This document shows positions 16,811 through 26,463 of a stretch of 45,075 nucleotides of DNA, one piece after another. Under the pieces are notes generated by a model. That model did not search any database, was not told the origin of the DNA, and saw only the letters and a list, made by a program, of their open reading frames with translations. A program made the position numbers and the translations under genes. The DNA lies in NCBI GenBank assembly GCA_011959285.1, contig BLLW01000028.1, positions 1 to 45,075 of the forward strand, in the 5' to 3' direction. This DNA comes from Lachnospiraceae bacterium. GTDB lineage: Bacteria > Bacillota > Clostridia > Lachnospirales > Lachnospiraceae. Position 1 is the first letter of the stretch. Each line of letters starts with the position of its first letter.

Positions 16811-18283
16811 TCATTGCAGGGAAATCAGCCCCATCTGTCCGTTTTCATCATAAATCAGCCGGTTGGGTGCGCCAGTGTACACTTCTACCGCATATAAACG
16901 GTCTGTCAACTGCTGGACGCCGTTTTCATCTTCTATGCATTCATTCAAAACATAATAATATCCCAAATCAGCAATTTTCTCAATAGTAACATAATTAAAT
17001 ACATATTTTCCCTGTATTCCCTGCGCATGTCCCTGCATATCCACAAGTACCTTACGCTCTAAAAGCGCCTGCTTTACGTTTTCAACCGCCTTTTCCAACG
17101 TTATATCCGTTTCAAAAGAAAAAAGATAGCTTCGGCTGATAATCTCACTTGATACGCCTTCCTCTGAGATTGTCACGAATTTGAAATTTGTCCTTCCAAG
17201 AGGCACTGCAATCGGTTCCGTATATTTCAGGCTATCCTTGGTTGGATTAGAACCGTCTGTGGTATAATATACAGTTTCCCCTTCCGGCACTGCCACTTCG
17301 ATATTCGTTGGAACACGATAGGTGCCGCTATACAAGAGCACTTCCGGCGGATCCGGCTCAATAAGATTTATCACATACCAGTTTCGTGCAATTTCACTTT
17401 TAATGCCATAATCATTTACAAAAACAGCCGCCACCTGATATTCCCCTGATTCAAGGAACAAAGGGGAAGTATAAACTTCGCTTTTCTCGTTCGGATTGCT
17501 TCCATCCAGCGTGTAATATATTTTTCCCGTAGTATTGGCAGTCATCTTCAAGGTAATGACTTTGTCATAATTCCCCGATTCATATCCAAATTCAGGCGTC
17601 ATTGCCATGTACTGTTGAAAATGATTTATGATATCTGCATCAGCACAGGATGTCAACAGAAAATTGATTTCTTCGTATCTGCCTTCTTCATCGTAGATAT
17701 AGATGATGCTTTCATATGCTCTTTCTTTATCTTCATATTCCAGCTTGCCTCTCTCCACCAATTGAATCAGGATATCCGCTGCCATCTGTTTTTCGCCCAT
17801 CTGATAATAGTAATTGGACTCCATAAGCACAAGATCTGCAGCATCATCCTTGAGCTGTCTTGCTCTTTCCAGATAAGAAATTGCTTCTTCATACGCTTGC
17901 ATTTCTGCATATTTTCTCGCCTGTTCTATCTGATATGTCACAGAAAATCTGTGATACATGGACACGATTACATAAGCCGCCGCCACAGTGACTGCGATAA
18001 AGGTGATTAGACTGGCAAGAAGCCAGTTCTTCCCCCTCTCCCGAAACAGAAAAGAAGTAGGCTTTTTTTTCTTGTCCTTTTTTGCCTTGGCTTCACTTTC
18101 CGGCTTTGTCTTCTCAAGGACTTGGCTGCTTCCCTCTATCTCCTCCGCAACTGTGGATAAGGTTTCTATTATACTGTTTTCAAATTCAGGTTCAAAGTCG
18201 GGCACCATCTGTATTTCCATCCCGCACTTTTCACAATATAAATGGCCCTCTGCCATCTCACATCCACAACTGGGACACTTCAT
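16811..18283 (-). CDS. Zinc-ribbon membrane protein with TPR and FN3-associated repeats
   Basis: A 490-residue protein. Residues 1-25 form a zinc ribbon (CPSCG...CEKCG, Cys3, 6, 17, 20), followed by an acidic and then Lys-rich linker, one membrane helix (about 86-110), a TPR-like helical region (about 115-235: YAEMQAYEEAISYLERARQL), and two copies of a beta domain containing YYTLDGSNP/YYTTDGSNP (about 255-400), the signature of FN3-associated (chitobiase C-terminal) domains. The C-terminal 90 residues are unassigned. The zinc ribbon would be cytoplasmic and the repeats outside. GGAGG lies 5 bases before the ATG at 18283. Its position between folD and nfnA is unexplained; function unknown. Confidence 0.85.
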   Translation of the reverse strand: MKCPSCGCEMAEGHLYCEKCGMEIQMVPDFEPEFENSIIETLSTVAEEIEGSSQVLEKTKPESEAKAKKDKKKKPTSFLFRERGKNWLLASLITFIAVTVAAAYVIVSMYHRFSVTYQIEQARKYAEMQAYEEAISYLERARQLKDDAADLVLMESNYYYQMGEKQMAADILIQLVERGKLEYEDKERAYESIIYIYDEEGRYEEINFLLTSCADADIINHFQQYMAMTPEFGYESGNYDKVITLKMTANTTGKIYYTLDGSNPNEKSEVYTSPLFLESGEYQVAAVFVNDYGIKSEIARNWYVINLIEPDPPEVLLYSGTYRVPTNIEVAVPEGETVYYTTDGSNPTKDSLKYTEPIAVPLGRTNFKFVTISEEGVSSEIISRSYLFSFETDITLEKAVENVKQALLERKVLVDMQGHAQGIQGKYVFNYVTIEKIADLGYYYVLNECIEDENGVQQLTDRLYAVEVYTGAPNRLIYDENGQMGLISLQ

Positions 18284-18331
18284 AGCTGCCTCCCCTTCCT
18301 CTGCCAAGCCAGTTTACAGAGTGCACCGTCA

Positions 18332-19180
18332 TTATTTAGACTGTAACTCCACAGACTCAATACAGTTATTTAGAAGCATGGCGATTGTCATAGGTCCCAC
18401 GCCGCCTGGAACAGGCGTAATCGCGCCGCAGACCGGTTCAACATCTTCAAAATCCACATCACCGCACAATTTGTTGTTCTCATCCCTGTTGATTCCCACA
18501 TCGATTACCACGGCGCCTTCTTTCACATATTCCCTGGTAATCATTTTAGGCTTCCCGATTGCCACAATCAGAATATCTGCCCTGCCTGTCACTTCCTTTA
18601 GATTCTTGGTACGCGAATGTGCTATGGTTACCGTGGCATTCTCGCGAAGTAAAAGGATGGACATAGGCTTGCCTACAATATTACTTCTGCCAAGCACCAC
18701 ACATTCCTTACCCTCAATGGAAACACCGCTTCTTTTAAGCAGCTGAATGATACCTGCGGGAGTGCAGGATACAAATCCCTTCTGTCCGATGCACAGCGCA
18801 CCCACACTCTGGGGATGAAAACCGTCCACATCTTTCTTAGAATCGATTGCTTTAATGACGGTATCCTCATCAATATGTGACGGAAGAGGCAGCTGAACTA
18901 AGATACCGTTCACATCCTTTTTGCCGTTAAGCTCCTGTATCAGTGCTAAAAGCTCTTCCTGCGTCGTTTCTTCCGGAAGCTCATAGGATAATGAACCGAT
19001 TCCGATATACTCGCATCCCTTTTTCTTGTTTCTGACATAAACACTGGATGCCGGATTATCTCCCACCTGAATGACTGCAAGAGTCACTTCGATTCCCCTG
19101 GCATGGAGTTCCGCCGCTTTCTGCTTTAACTCATCCTTGATCTGTGTTGAAATTGTTTTTCCATCAATGATTGCTGCCAT
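18332..19180 (-). CDS. folD: Methylene-THF dehydrogenase / methenyl-THF cyclohydrolase
   Basis: Bifunctional enzyme interconverting 5,10-methylene-THF, 5,10-methenyl-THF and 10-formyl-THF, using NADP(H). The 282-residue length is standard. Signatures seen are the catalytic Tyr/Lys segment VYVRNKKKGCEYIG, the substrate segment ILVQLPLPSHID, the Rossmann segment VLGRSNIVGKP, and the C-terminal PGGVGPMTIAMLLNN. It lies 25 bases after the stop of fhs, the previous enzyme in the pathway, with AAAGGTGG before the ATG. The product NADPH/C1 units connect to the NfnAB genes that follow. Confidence 0.97.
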   Translation of the reverse strand: MAAIIDGKTISTQIKDELKQKAAELHARGIEVTLAVIQVGDNPASSVYVRNKKKGCEYIGIGSLSYELPEETTQEELLALIQELNGKKDVNGILVQLPLPSHIDEDTVIKAIDSKKDVDGFHPQSVGALCIGQKGFVSCTPAGIIQLLKRSGVSIEGKECVVLGRSNIVGKPMSILLLRENATVTIAHSRTKNLKEVTGRADILIVAIGKPKMITREYVKEGAVVIDVGINRDENNKLCGDVDFEDVEPVCGAITPVPGGVGPMTIAMLLNNCIESVELQSK

Positions 19181-19205
19181 CTATTTTCCACCTTTCCCTA
19201 TTCTT

Positions 19206-20876
19206 CTAAAAAAGTCCTGTTATTACACCATCATCATCCACATCAATACGAAATGCCGCCGGCTGCTTAGGAAGCCCCGGCATTGTCATAACTGCTCCCG
19301 TAAGCACCACGACGAACCCTGCTCCTGCCGAAACATAAGCTTCTCTCACATTCATCTTAAATTTCTCTGGTCTGCCCAAAAGCGCCGGGTCATCTGAAAG
19401 GGAATACTGGGTTTTTGCCATGCACACCGGCATATTTCCAAATCCTAATTTTTCCAATTCTGCAAGCTGCTTTTCAGCCTGCCCGGCATAATTTACGCCT
19501 TCTGCGCCATAAATTTCCTTTGCCACCACTTCTATCTTTTCTTTCAAGCTTAAATTGTCCTCATACAACAACTTAAATTCACTCTTTTTATGTTCCAGCG
19601 TCTTTAGCACTTCCTTCGCAAGTGCGATACCGCCTTCTCCGCCCTTTTCCCATACTTCTGAAAGTGCGAACGCACATCCCCGCTCTGTACAGAATTCTCT
19701 TACATATGCAGTTTCCGCCTCTGTGTCCGTTGCAAAACTGTTTAAAGTCACTACTACCGGAACTCCATACTTCTGCAGGTTTTCAATGTGCTTTTCCAGA
19801 TTGACAATTCCTCTTTTAAGGGCATCTAAATTTTCTTTCCCGAGCAGCTCCTTGGGAATGCCTCCATTATATTTCAGCGCACGGATTGTTGCGACCAGCA
19901 CAACTGCGTCCGGCTTAAGTTCTGCCATCCTGCATTTGATATCAAAAAACTTTTCAGCGCCCAAATCAGCACCAAATCCCGCTTCCGTAATGACATAATC
20001 AGCCATCTTAAGAGCAGCCTTAGTGGCGCGCACAGAATTGCATCCATGCGCGATATTGGCAAACGGTCCCCCATGCACAAGCGCCGGCGTATGTTCCAGC
20101 GTCTGGATAAGATTGGGCTTCATGGCATCTTTAAGCAGGGCTGCCATCGCACCCACTGCATTTAAATCGCCTGCAGTTACCGGCTTCCCATGATAATCAT
20201 AGGCAGCCACCATCTGACCAAGCCGCTGTTTCAAGTCTTTCATATCGTTTGCAAGGCAAAGCACCGCCATTACCTCCGATGCCACCGTGATGACAAAGTG
20301 ATCCTCTCTCACCGTTCCGTCAGTCTTTGTGCCAAGCCCTACCACGATATTGCGCAGGACCCTGTCATTCATATCAAGGCATCTTTTCCACACCACCCTT
20401 CTGGTGTCGATTCCAAGTTCATTTCCCTGCTGTATATGATTGTCAATAAGCGCTGCAAGAAGATTATTGGCAGACGTAATCGCATGGAAATCTCCTGTAA
20501 AATGAAGGTTCAGATCTTCCATTGGGACTACCTGGGCATATCCGCCGCCTGCGGCGCCGCCCTTGATGCCAAAGCAGGGACCAAGGGAAGGCTCCCTAAG
20601 TGCGATTACTGCCTTTTTACCGAGTTTTCCAAAAGCCTGTCCTAATCCTACACTGGTGGTGGTTTTTCCTTCTCCTGCCGGCGTTGGATTGATTGCAGTG
20701 ACTAAAATCAGCTTCCCGTCAGGATTAACAGACTGTCTTTCTAAGCATTCATCTGAAATCTTAGCTTTATATTTTCCGTATAATTCCAGCTCCTGCTCAT
20801 CAATCTGAAGTGTTTTTGCCACTTCCCAAATGGGAATCAATTCTGCTTCCTGTGCGATTTGAATATCCGTCTTCAT
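19206..20876 (-). CDS. fhs: Formate-tetrahydrofolate ligase
   Basis: ATP-dependent formation of 10-formyl-THF from formate and THF; entry of formate into the methyl branch of the Wood-Ljungdahl pathway or into purine synthesis. The 556-residue length is normal. The ATP-binding loop [17 protein letters not shown] and the segments [31 protein letters not shown] and the C-terminal [16 protein letters not shown] are all family signatures. AGGAGG lies 6 bases before the ATG. It follows ftsK by 16 bases and is followed by folD, so the two folate enzymes form a module. No other Wood-Ljungdahl gene is seen, so acetogenesis cannot be concluded. Confidence 0.98.
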   Translation of the reverse strand: MKTDIQIAQEAELIPIWEVAKTLQIDEQELELYGKYKAKISDECLERQSVNPDGKLILVTAINPTPAGEGKTTTSVGLGQAFGKLGKKAVIALREPSLGPCFGIKGGAAGGGYAQVVPMEDLNLHFTGDFHAITSANNLLAALIDNHIQQGNELGIDTRRVVWKRCLDMNDRVLRNIVVGLGTKTDGTVREDHFVITVASEVMAVLCLANDMKDLKQRLGQMVAAYDYHGKPVTAGDLNAVGAMAALLKDAMKPNLIQTLEHTPALVHGGPFANIAHGCNSVRATKAALKMADYVITEAGFGADLGAEKFFDIKCRMAELKPDAVVLVATIRALKYNGGIPKELLGKENLDALKRGIVNLEKHIENLQKYGVPVVVTLNSFATDTEAETAYVREFCTERGCAFALSEVWEKGGEGGIALAKEVLKTLEHKKSEFKLLYEDNLSLKEKIEVVAKEIYGAEGVNYAGQAEKQLAELEKLGFGNMPVCMAKTQYSLSDDPALLGRPEKFKMNVREAYVSAGAGFVVVLTGAVMTMPGLPKQPAAFRIDVDDDGVITGLF

Positions 20877-20892
20877 TCTAATCCTCCTGTTC

Positions 20893-23592
20893 TTATAAGG
20901 ACTCCTCTATATACTGTTCAAACTGTTCTGCGCTCATCAGCACCTTGCGCGGCTTGGTTCCTTCTTCTTCACCAACCACTCCTGCCTCACAGAGCTGATC
21001 CATGATTCTTGCTGCCCGGTTAAAACCGATCTTAAATACGCGCTGAAGCATCCCTATGGATGCCTTGTCTTTTTCTATAATAAATTTAGCTGCGTCAACA
21101 AAATATTGATCCCGCTCCGTGCCTTCCGCTCCGCCGGCACCGCCTCCCATGCCGCTTCCGCCGGCGGCAATCTTCTCTTGGATATCGGTATCATAGATAT
21201 TTCCAAGCGTCTGATTCTTTAAAAACTCAACCACATCCGACACTTCTTTATCAGAGACGAACGCCCCCTGCACTCTTGCAGGCTTGCTATACCCTTGTGG
21301 GTAAAAGAGCATATCGCCCTTTCCAAGCAGCTTTTCCGCACCGTTCATATCAAGAATCGTACGTGAATCCACACCGCTGGATACACTAAATGCCACCCTG
21401 CTTGGCATATTGGCTTTAATAAGCCCAGTGATAACATCTACCGAAGGCCGCTGGGTAGCGATGATCAGATGAATCCCTGCCGCCCTTGCAAGCTGGGCGA
21501 GACGGCAGATAGACTCCTCCACCTCACCGGGACATACCATCATAAGGTCTGCAAGTTCGTCTACGATAATAACGATCTGCGGCATCTTGGAGGGTGCCTC
21601 AGCGTCTCCTTTTTCTTTCATCGCTTCGACTTTTTTATTATACCCCTTCAAATCTCTTACATTAAAGTCTGCAAATTTCTGATACCTGTCCGTCATCTCG
21701 GCAACGCCCCACTGGAGTGCCGCTGATGCTTTCTTTGGATCCGTCACAACTGGAATGAGAAGATGGGGAATGCCATTATACACGCTAAGCTCCACCACCT
21801 TAGGATCAACCATAATAAGCTTTACATCGTCCGGATGCGCTTTGTACAGAATGCTCATAATCAGTGTATTGATGCAGACAGATTTACCGGATCCTGTCGC
21901 CCCTGCAATCAGCATATGGGGCATTTTAGCAATATCTGCCATTACCACCTTACCTCCGATATCTTTTCCGACTGCAAACGCCAGATTGGAAGGAAACTCT
22001 TTAAACTCTTTGCTCTCAAAAAGATCTCGAAGGGCTACCATCATATTCTCTTTATTTGGCACTTCGATTCCCACTGCCGCCTTGCCTGGAATCGGCGCTT
22101 CAATTCTAATATCCGTTGCTGCCAGATTTAACTTAATATCATCGGTAAGCCCCACAATCTTGCTGACTTTGACGCCCTGCTCCGGTTGAAGCTCAAATCT
22201 GGTGACAGAAGGTCCCTGACTGATATCGGTAACGGTAACACGCACACCAAAGGTCTGCAGTGTCTGTTGGAGCCGCATTGCCGTCTCTTTCAGTTCCCTT
22301 GCGGAATCTCCTCCTGCTTTTCCCTTTCCCCTCACCAGCTTACTGATCGGCGGGAATATGTATTTTTTTGGAATACGTTCTTTTGGAACCTGTATTTGCG
22401 GCTGCGCAGCCGCCATCTCTTTTACCGGGCTTTCTGATACCGCTGCCACAGGACGGATTCTTTCAGGCTGCCTTATCGGTTCTTCACATACCGGCTCTCT
22501 GTGTATTTCCTCCGGTATGCTATCTTCCTGCACACCGCCTGGAAGCTCCTCGAGCAGTTCAGTTTCCTCATTATCTGCATATAAGCTTGTTATCTCCGAA
22601 AGTTCGTCATTACCTTCTTCCTCTTCTAAATAGGCGCTATTAATCCTTATCTTATCAAAATCAAATTCTTCCTGCTGTATCTGCCCAGGCTCTTCTTTCA
22701 CCTGCTCTATTTGCTCCTCAAAATCCGTCAGATTGATCTCATGAATATCATCCCTTGTCCTATGCCGTTCTTCTTTGTCTTCTGTCAGCGTCGTATCGAT
22801 CATAACACCGGAAACCTTTTTGTCCATGCGGAGAATCTTTTCATTCTCACGTTCTTCTTCCCGCAGTCTTCGTTCTTCTTCCCGACGCTCTCTTTCTGCT
22901 TCCTGCTCTCTTCTGCGTTCCATAGCCCTTTCCCTGCGATACGCCGCATCTTCCTTAGAACGCTCATAAACCTTTCTTCCTCCGGATTTAACGCCTGATA
23001 CGAAGGACTTGTCCGTCAATACCACAAGAGATATGATCACTGCAACTAAAACCACCAGAACCGTTCCAATCATTCCCAAAAAATGAAAGCATAAATACGC
23101 AAGAGAACCGGCAAGCACGCCTCCTCCATTATGCGCTTCACTACACCGTATATAAATTTCATTTACCTGATAGCTTTCAACAGCTTCCAGCCCTCCCGCA
23201 AAAAGTTCACACACCATTCCCGCAAGAAGAAACAACAAAACACCTGCAACAAGCTTACGCGTCGCTATTACATTACCGCTGTTTACCATTCCAAAAGCAA
23301 TCATGAAGAATAAAACAAGAGGCATGACATAGGCAGTTAGCCCAAAAATGCCAAACATAATATCACTTACGGTATTTCCCATCACTCCTGCAATTCCAAA
23401 ATTACATAAAAATAAAAAGATTGCGGCTGCAAACAAGGCAATCAAAATAATTTCATTTCTGATTGCCACATCCATAGGTTCGCTTTTGCTGCGTGAATTT
23501 GTTGTTTTTCTTTGATAATTTCCTCTTCCGGCGCTCTTCCTGCCCGCAGATGAACGACTCCTGCCGGAACTGCCTTTCCTTGTCTGTGCCAT
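20893..23592 (-). CDS. ftsK: DNA translocase FtsK/SpoIIIE
   Basis: An 899-residue septal DNA pump that moves chromosomes through the division or sporulation septum. The N-terminus is basic and Ser/Arg-rich, followed by about four membrane helices (residues 45-190). A charged Glu/Arg-rich linker runs to about 410. The motor domain contains Walker A GATGSGKS (564-571), Walker [14 protein letters not shown], and the [12 protein letters not shown] segment. The C-terminal winged-helix gamma domain ([20 protein letters not shown]) reads oriented DNA sequences. The ATG at 23592 has AAGGGG 7 bases upstream; a promoter and a small leader hairpin lie just before. Gene order tepA-ftsK matches Bacillus tepA-spoIIIE. 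Confidence 0.97.
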   Translation of the reverse strand: MAQTRKGSSGRSRSSAGRKSAGRGNYQRKTTNSRSKSEPMDVAIRNEIILIALFAAAIFLFLCNFGIAGVMGNTVSDIMFGIFGLTAYVMPLVLFFMIAFGMVNSGNVIATRKLVAGVLLFLLAGMVCELFAGGLEAVESYQVNEIYIRCSEAHNGGGVLAGSLAYLCFHFLGMIGTVLVVLVAVIISLVVLTDKSFVSGVKSGGRKVYERSKEDAAYRRERAMERRREQEAERERREEERRLREEERENEKILRMDKKVSGVMIDTTLTEDKEERHRTRDDIHEINLTDFEEQIEQVKEEPGQIQQEEFDFDKIRINSAYLEEEEGNDELSEITSLYADNEETELLEELPGGVQEDSIPEEIHREPVCEEPIRQPERIRPVAAVSESPVKEMAAAQPQIQVPKERIPKKYIFPPISKLVRGKGKAGGDSARELKETAMRLQQTLQTFGVRVTVTDISQGPSVTRFELQPEQGVKVSKIVGLTDDIKLNLAATDIRIEAPIPGKAAVGIEVPNKENMMVALRDLFESKEFKEFPSNLAFAVGKDIGGKVVMADIAKMPHMLIAGATGSGKSVCINTLIMSILYKAHPDDVKLIMVDPKVVELSVYNGIPHLLIPVVTDPKKASAALQWGVAEMTDRYQKFADFNVRDLKGYNKKVEAMKEKGDAEAPSKMPQIVIIVDELADLMMVCPGEVEESICRLAQLARAAGIHLIIATQRPSVDVITGLIKANMPSRVAFSVSSGVDSRTILDMNGAEKLLGKGDMLFYPQGYSKPARVQGAFVSDKEVSDVVEFLKNQTLGNIYDTDIQEKIAAGGSGMGGGAGGAEGTERDQYFVDAAKFIIEKDKASIGMLQRVFKIGFNRAARIMDQLCEAGVVGEEEGTKPRKVLMSAEQFEQYIEESL

Positions 23593-23606
23593 ACTAAATC
23601 CCCTTT

Positions 23607-23625
23607 GAGTATCTTCCAGATACTC
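23607..23625 (-). other. Leader hairpin upstream of ftsK start
   Basis: Perfect 8-bp inverted repeat (GAGTATCT / AGATACTC) with a 3-base loop, between the predicted ftsK promoter and its AAGGGG ribosome binding site. The 3' arm ends 2 or 3 bases before the binding site. It may stabilise the mRNA leader or modulate translation; there is no U-tract, so it is not a terminator. Confidence 0.55.
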
Positions 23626-23639
23626 ACATAATCTTTTAT

Positions 23640-23668
23640 AGTATAGCATTTTCATCAATCCTTGTCAC
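23640..23668 (-). promoter_or_regulatory. Predicted sigma-A promoter for ftsK
   Basis: On the minus strand, GTGACA (23668-23663) and TATACT (23645-23640) are separated by exactly 17 bases; each differs from consensus at one position. It lies just after tepA and about 48 bases before the chosen ftsK start, which also supports the downstream start at 23592. Confidence 0.65.
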
Positions 23669-23685
23669 CAATAAACATTTTTTTG

Positions 23686-24375
23686 TTATTTCTTTTTCTT
23701 TTTTGCAATTAAAGAATGAAGTTTTTCCATTGCCTCCCGGATTCCGCCCGTCTCATTGATGATTCCTTCCGCCACTGCTTCCTCTCCCACCAGAATGGTT
23801 CCCACATCCTTGGTAAGCACGCCAGTCTCCATCATCAGCTCTTCAAATCTGTTTTTGGTAATCTTACAGTGACCGCATACGAACCCTGTAATTCTGTTCT
23901 GGATCTGCCTGAAATAATCAAAGGTCTGGGGAACCCCAATGACCATTCCATTCATCCTCACAGGATGGATGACCATCGTCCCCGTGGGAACGATATAAGA
24001 ATAATTTGTGCTCACAGCAATAGGCACGCCGATAGAATGGCTTCCGCCTAATACCAGTGACACGGTAGGCTTGCTCAAAGATGCAATCATTTCCGCAATC
24101 GCCAGCCCCGCCTCCACATCTCCGCCCATAGTATTTAACAAAATCAAAACCCCGTCTATATCCTTGCTGTCCTCAATCGCCGCAAGTTCCGGCAGAACAT
24201 GTTCATATTTGGTCGTTTTGGAATTTGTTCCAAGATTGTCATGTCCTTCTACTTCTCCGATCACCGAAATTAAATGTATGGTGTGAGACTTTCCATTTTT
24301 GTCTAAGGTAACCTGACCAGTTTCCTCTATCCGCTCATCCCTATGCTTTTCTTCTTCCACCTTTTTTCCTGACAT
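23686..24375 (-). CDS. tepA: TepA-like ClpP-family serine peptidase
   Basis: A 229-residue protein of the ClpP/crotonase fold, related to Bacillus TepA (YmfB), called translocation-enhancing protein. The oxyanion/glycine segment NTMGGDVEAGLAIAEMI, the nucleophile region GGSHSIGVPIA (probable catalytic Ser in SHSIG), and MVIHPVRMNG with the likely catalytic His are visible. No signal peptide; the first 30 residues are highly charged. The ATG at 24375 has GAGG 7 bases upstream. The adjoining ftsK/spoIIIE gene gives the same neighbourhood as in Bacillus. A terminator-like hairpin stands directly upstream of its ribosome binding site. Confidence 0.88.
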   Translation of the reverse strand: MSGKKVEEEKHRDERIEETGQVTLDKNGKSHTIHLISVIGEVEGHDNLGTNSKTTKYEHVLPELAAIEDSKDIDGVLILLNTMGGDVEAGLAIAEMIASLSKPTVSLVLGGSHSIGVPIAVSTNYSYIVPTGTMVIHPVRMNGMVIGVPQTFDYFRQIQNRITGFVCGHCKITKNRFEELMMETGVLTKDVGTILVGEEAVAEGIINETGGIREAMEKLHSLIAKKKKK

Positions 24376-24405
24376 ATCTGCGCCTCTCTTTTCCGAAATA
24401 AATTT

Positions 24406-24434
24406 AAAAAGAACTGCCAAAAGCAGTCCCTTTT
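24406..24434 (-). terminator. Terminator or attenuator hairpin before tepA
   Basis: On the minus strand a 12-bp stem (two G-U pairs) with loop TTTTG and a 3' arm ending in five T, followed by AAATTTATTT. It lies 36 bases after the stop of the membrane-protein gene and about 30 bases before the tepA start. No promoter is visible between hairpin and tepA, so it may be a partial terminator or attenuator inside the operon. Confidence 0.7.
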
Positions 24435-24470
24435 AGTATATTTCCTGTGCGATTTTTTATTCAGAAGATT

Positions 24471-25730
24471 TTATATGTCAAAATCATCATTTTCATTGAT
24501 TTTCACATCAAACTCCATCCTGCACTCGTCAAGATCAAAGTCCATATCCTTTTTCACATGTTTTTTGGGAACCGGAAGGGGATTCTCAAGAAGCCTGACC
24601 TTTCTGCCGTCTTGTGTGACCACATAATCTCCTATCTCTTCTGCCGGCATTTCCGGCTCCGCTGCTTGTTCTTTCACTTCAGCTTCCGGTGCTTTATAAC
24701 ACACTGCCTCCGCTTCTGGAATGCTTCCTTCCTCCACAGCTTCTGCCGCATCATTCGGCGCCTCATCCTGAATTACCTGCATCTTAACTTCGGGTGCCTG
24801 CTCTTTGACCACACTTTCTGTCTTTTTTGATTTCACAATGCAATAAACTGCCTGACAGAGAACACCTGCCAGAAGGGCGCCGCCAAGCCATAAGGAAAAG
24901 GCTGCTGAAACATCCTGACATCGTTCCGGAAACCCCTGAAACTGATGGATCCACCAGTAAAACTGGTCTACGATGGTATCACCGGTCAAGCCTGTATACT
25001 TTATAAGCGTAGCAGATAGTCCAATCAGCAGCCCAGTCAACAGATGCCAGATTTGTGTCCTGACCTTCATGACCCGCTCTTTGTTTTTTAACTCTTTCTC
25101 CTGCTTTTGAAGCGTGATCTTACTCTTAAGCTCCTTGAAATGGCAGATTAGAACATACACCATCACCGTCAGCAAAAGCCATCCCAGATAATTCCAAATG
25201 CACATCATTCCTGCAAGGAAGCCTGTCAGTTTTAAATAAAGTCCCTGCCATACTTTTTTTTTCCATTCTCCTTTTCGTGCCCTGTCATGAAAATATCCCA
25301 GTAACACAAGAAGCGCCGAAAAATGCAGCATAAAATAATTTTCAGGCGACACAGAAAAAACGGATTGCAGAATCCACGGCGAAACAATCAAAATACCGGA
25401 AGAGACAAATCCTGCCAGCCTGCCAAACAGCATACTGATGCCTGCAAGCAGCAAGACAACCCATAAGACCTGAATCACCAGCTGATAAATCCCCACTGCA
25501 TCAATCAAATTTCCCGTAAATTTCAGCAGTCTTGACAAATTTCTGGTATATGCATAGGAAAGACCTGAATTTAACACAGGTTCCTGCTTTTGCGCCCGTA
25601 TCATGGCATAGGTAAAATAGCCGTATGTATCAAGCATCGAACGACCGCCAAAAATGAAATACTGTATTCTGCTGGTTGCTGCCACAAAAAACCACAAAAG
25701 TAAAAGCAGCCAGTTCTTTTTTTTATTCAT
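24471..25730 (-). CDS. Polytopic membrane protein with acidic tail (GT39-like fold possible)
   Basis: A 419-residue protein with about eight hydrophobic segments between residues 5 and 300, and a hydrophilic tail of about 115 residues rich in Glu, Pro and Ala. The tail ends in NPLPVPKKHVKKDMDFDLDE and a very acidic stretch. The first loop (GGRSMLDTYGYFTYAMIRA) could be compared with membrane glycosyltransferases of the GT39/mannosyltransferase type, but no convincing catalytic motif is seen. The ATG at 25730 overlaps the yebC stop by 8 bases with only a weak GGGA upstream, implying translational coupling; a TTG at 25781 is less likely. Function unknown. Confidence 0.75.
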   Translation of the reverse strand: MNKKKNWLLLLLWFFVAATSRIQYFIFGGRSMLDTYGYFTYAMIRAQKQEPVLNSGLSYAYTRNLSRLLKFTGNLIDAVGIYQLVIQVLWVVLLLAGISMLFGRLAGFVSSGILIVSPWILQSVFSVSPENYFMLHFSALLVLLGYFHDRARKGEWKKKVWQGLYLKLTGFLAGMMCIWNYLGWLLLTVMVYVLICHFKELKSKITLQKQEKELKNKERVMKVRTQIWHLLTGLLIGLSATLIKYTGLTGDTIVDQFYWWIHQFQGFPERCQDVSAAFSLWLGGALLAGVLCQAVYCIVKSKKTESVVKEQAPEVKMQVIQDEAPNDAAEAVEEGSIPEAEAVCYKAPEAEVKEQAAEPEMPAEEIGDYVVTQDGRKVRLLENPLPVPKKHVKKDMDFDLDECRMEFDVKINENDDFDI

Positions 25731-26451
25731 CCCAGTTATGGTATACTGCTTGCACATCATCTTCTTCATCCAGTAAATCAAGTATCTTCTGCAGACTCTT
25801 TACCGCTGCCTCATCCGTAAGTTCTACATAGTTCTGGGGTATCATGGTCACTTCTGCAGAAACCATTGCTATATTTGCATCTTGAAGCGCTTTCAGCACC
25901 GCATCAAAATCATCTGGATCTGTAAGTATCTCGAAACTGTCTTCCTCTTCTGCAAAATCTTCTGCACCCGCATCTAAAGCCAGCATCATAAGTTCGTCGG
26001 AGTCTCCTTCATATTCCTCCTTGTCAATGATAATCTGCCCTTTCTTGTCGAACATAAAGGACACACAGCCCGGTGTTCCCACATTTCCATTTCCCTTAGT
26101 AAAGGCGTTTCTCACATTTGCTGCCGTCCTGTTCTGATTGTCGGTAAGCGCATCAACAATGATGGCAATTCCATTCGGACCATAACCTTCATAAGTAATA
26201 TACTTGTAATTGACACTTCCTGCATCCCCCGCCGCTTTCTTGATTCCTCTTTCAATGGTATCATTGGGCATGTTATTAGATTTTGCTTTTGCAATGACCT
26301 GCGCCAGTTTTGAATTGTTTGCCGGGTCCGGTCCGCCTTCCTTTACAGCTACCGCAATTTCTCTTCCAAGGATGGTAAAGATTTTCCCTTTAGCCGCATC
26401 ATTTTTCTCCTTCTTATGTTTGATGTTCGCAAATTTTGAATGTCCTGACAT
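25723..26451 (-). CDS. YebC/PmpR family protein (TACO1-type)
   Basis: A 242-residue protein of the YebC family. It begins MSGHSKFANIKHKKEKNDAAKGKIF, the near-universal signature of the family, and has YEGYGPNGIAIIVDALTDN and GNVGTPGCVSFMF. Members are called transcriptional regulators, and some, including TACO1, act in translation of difficult (e.g. proline-rich) peptides. AAAGGAG lies 7 bases before the ATG, and the gene starts 13 bases after the CBS-protein stop. The unusually acidic middle part (DAGAEDFAEEEDSFEI) is normal for the family. Confidence 0.95.
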   Translation of the reverse strand: MSGHSKFANIKHKKEKNDAAKGKIFTILGREIAVAVKEGGPDPANNSKLAQVIAKAKSNNMPNDTIERGIKKAAGDAGSVNYKYITYEGYGPNGIAIIVDALTDNQNRTAANVRNAFTKGNGNVGTPGCVSFMFDKKGQIIIDKEEYEGDSDELMMLALDAGAEDFAEEEDSFEILTDPDDFDAVLKALQDANIAMVSAEVTMIPQNYVELTDEAAVKSLQKILDLLDEEDDVQAVYHNWDE

Positions 26452-26463
26452 ATTCTTTCTCCT

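Noticed and set aside
17988-18746. 252-codon open frame on the plus strand
   Set aside because: Spans the antisense of the zinc-ribbon gene and folD, both clearly real; its translation is low-complexity Ser/Pro/Thr-rich.
19206-20876. Acetogenic Wood-Ljungdahl cluster
   Set aside because: Only fhs and folD are present; no methylene-THF reductase, corrinoid protein or CODH/ACS genes are seen.
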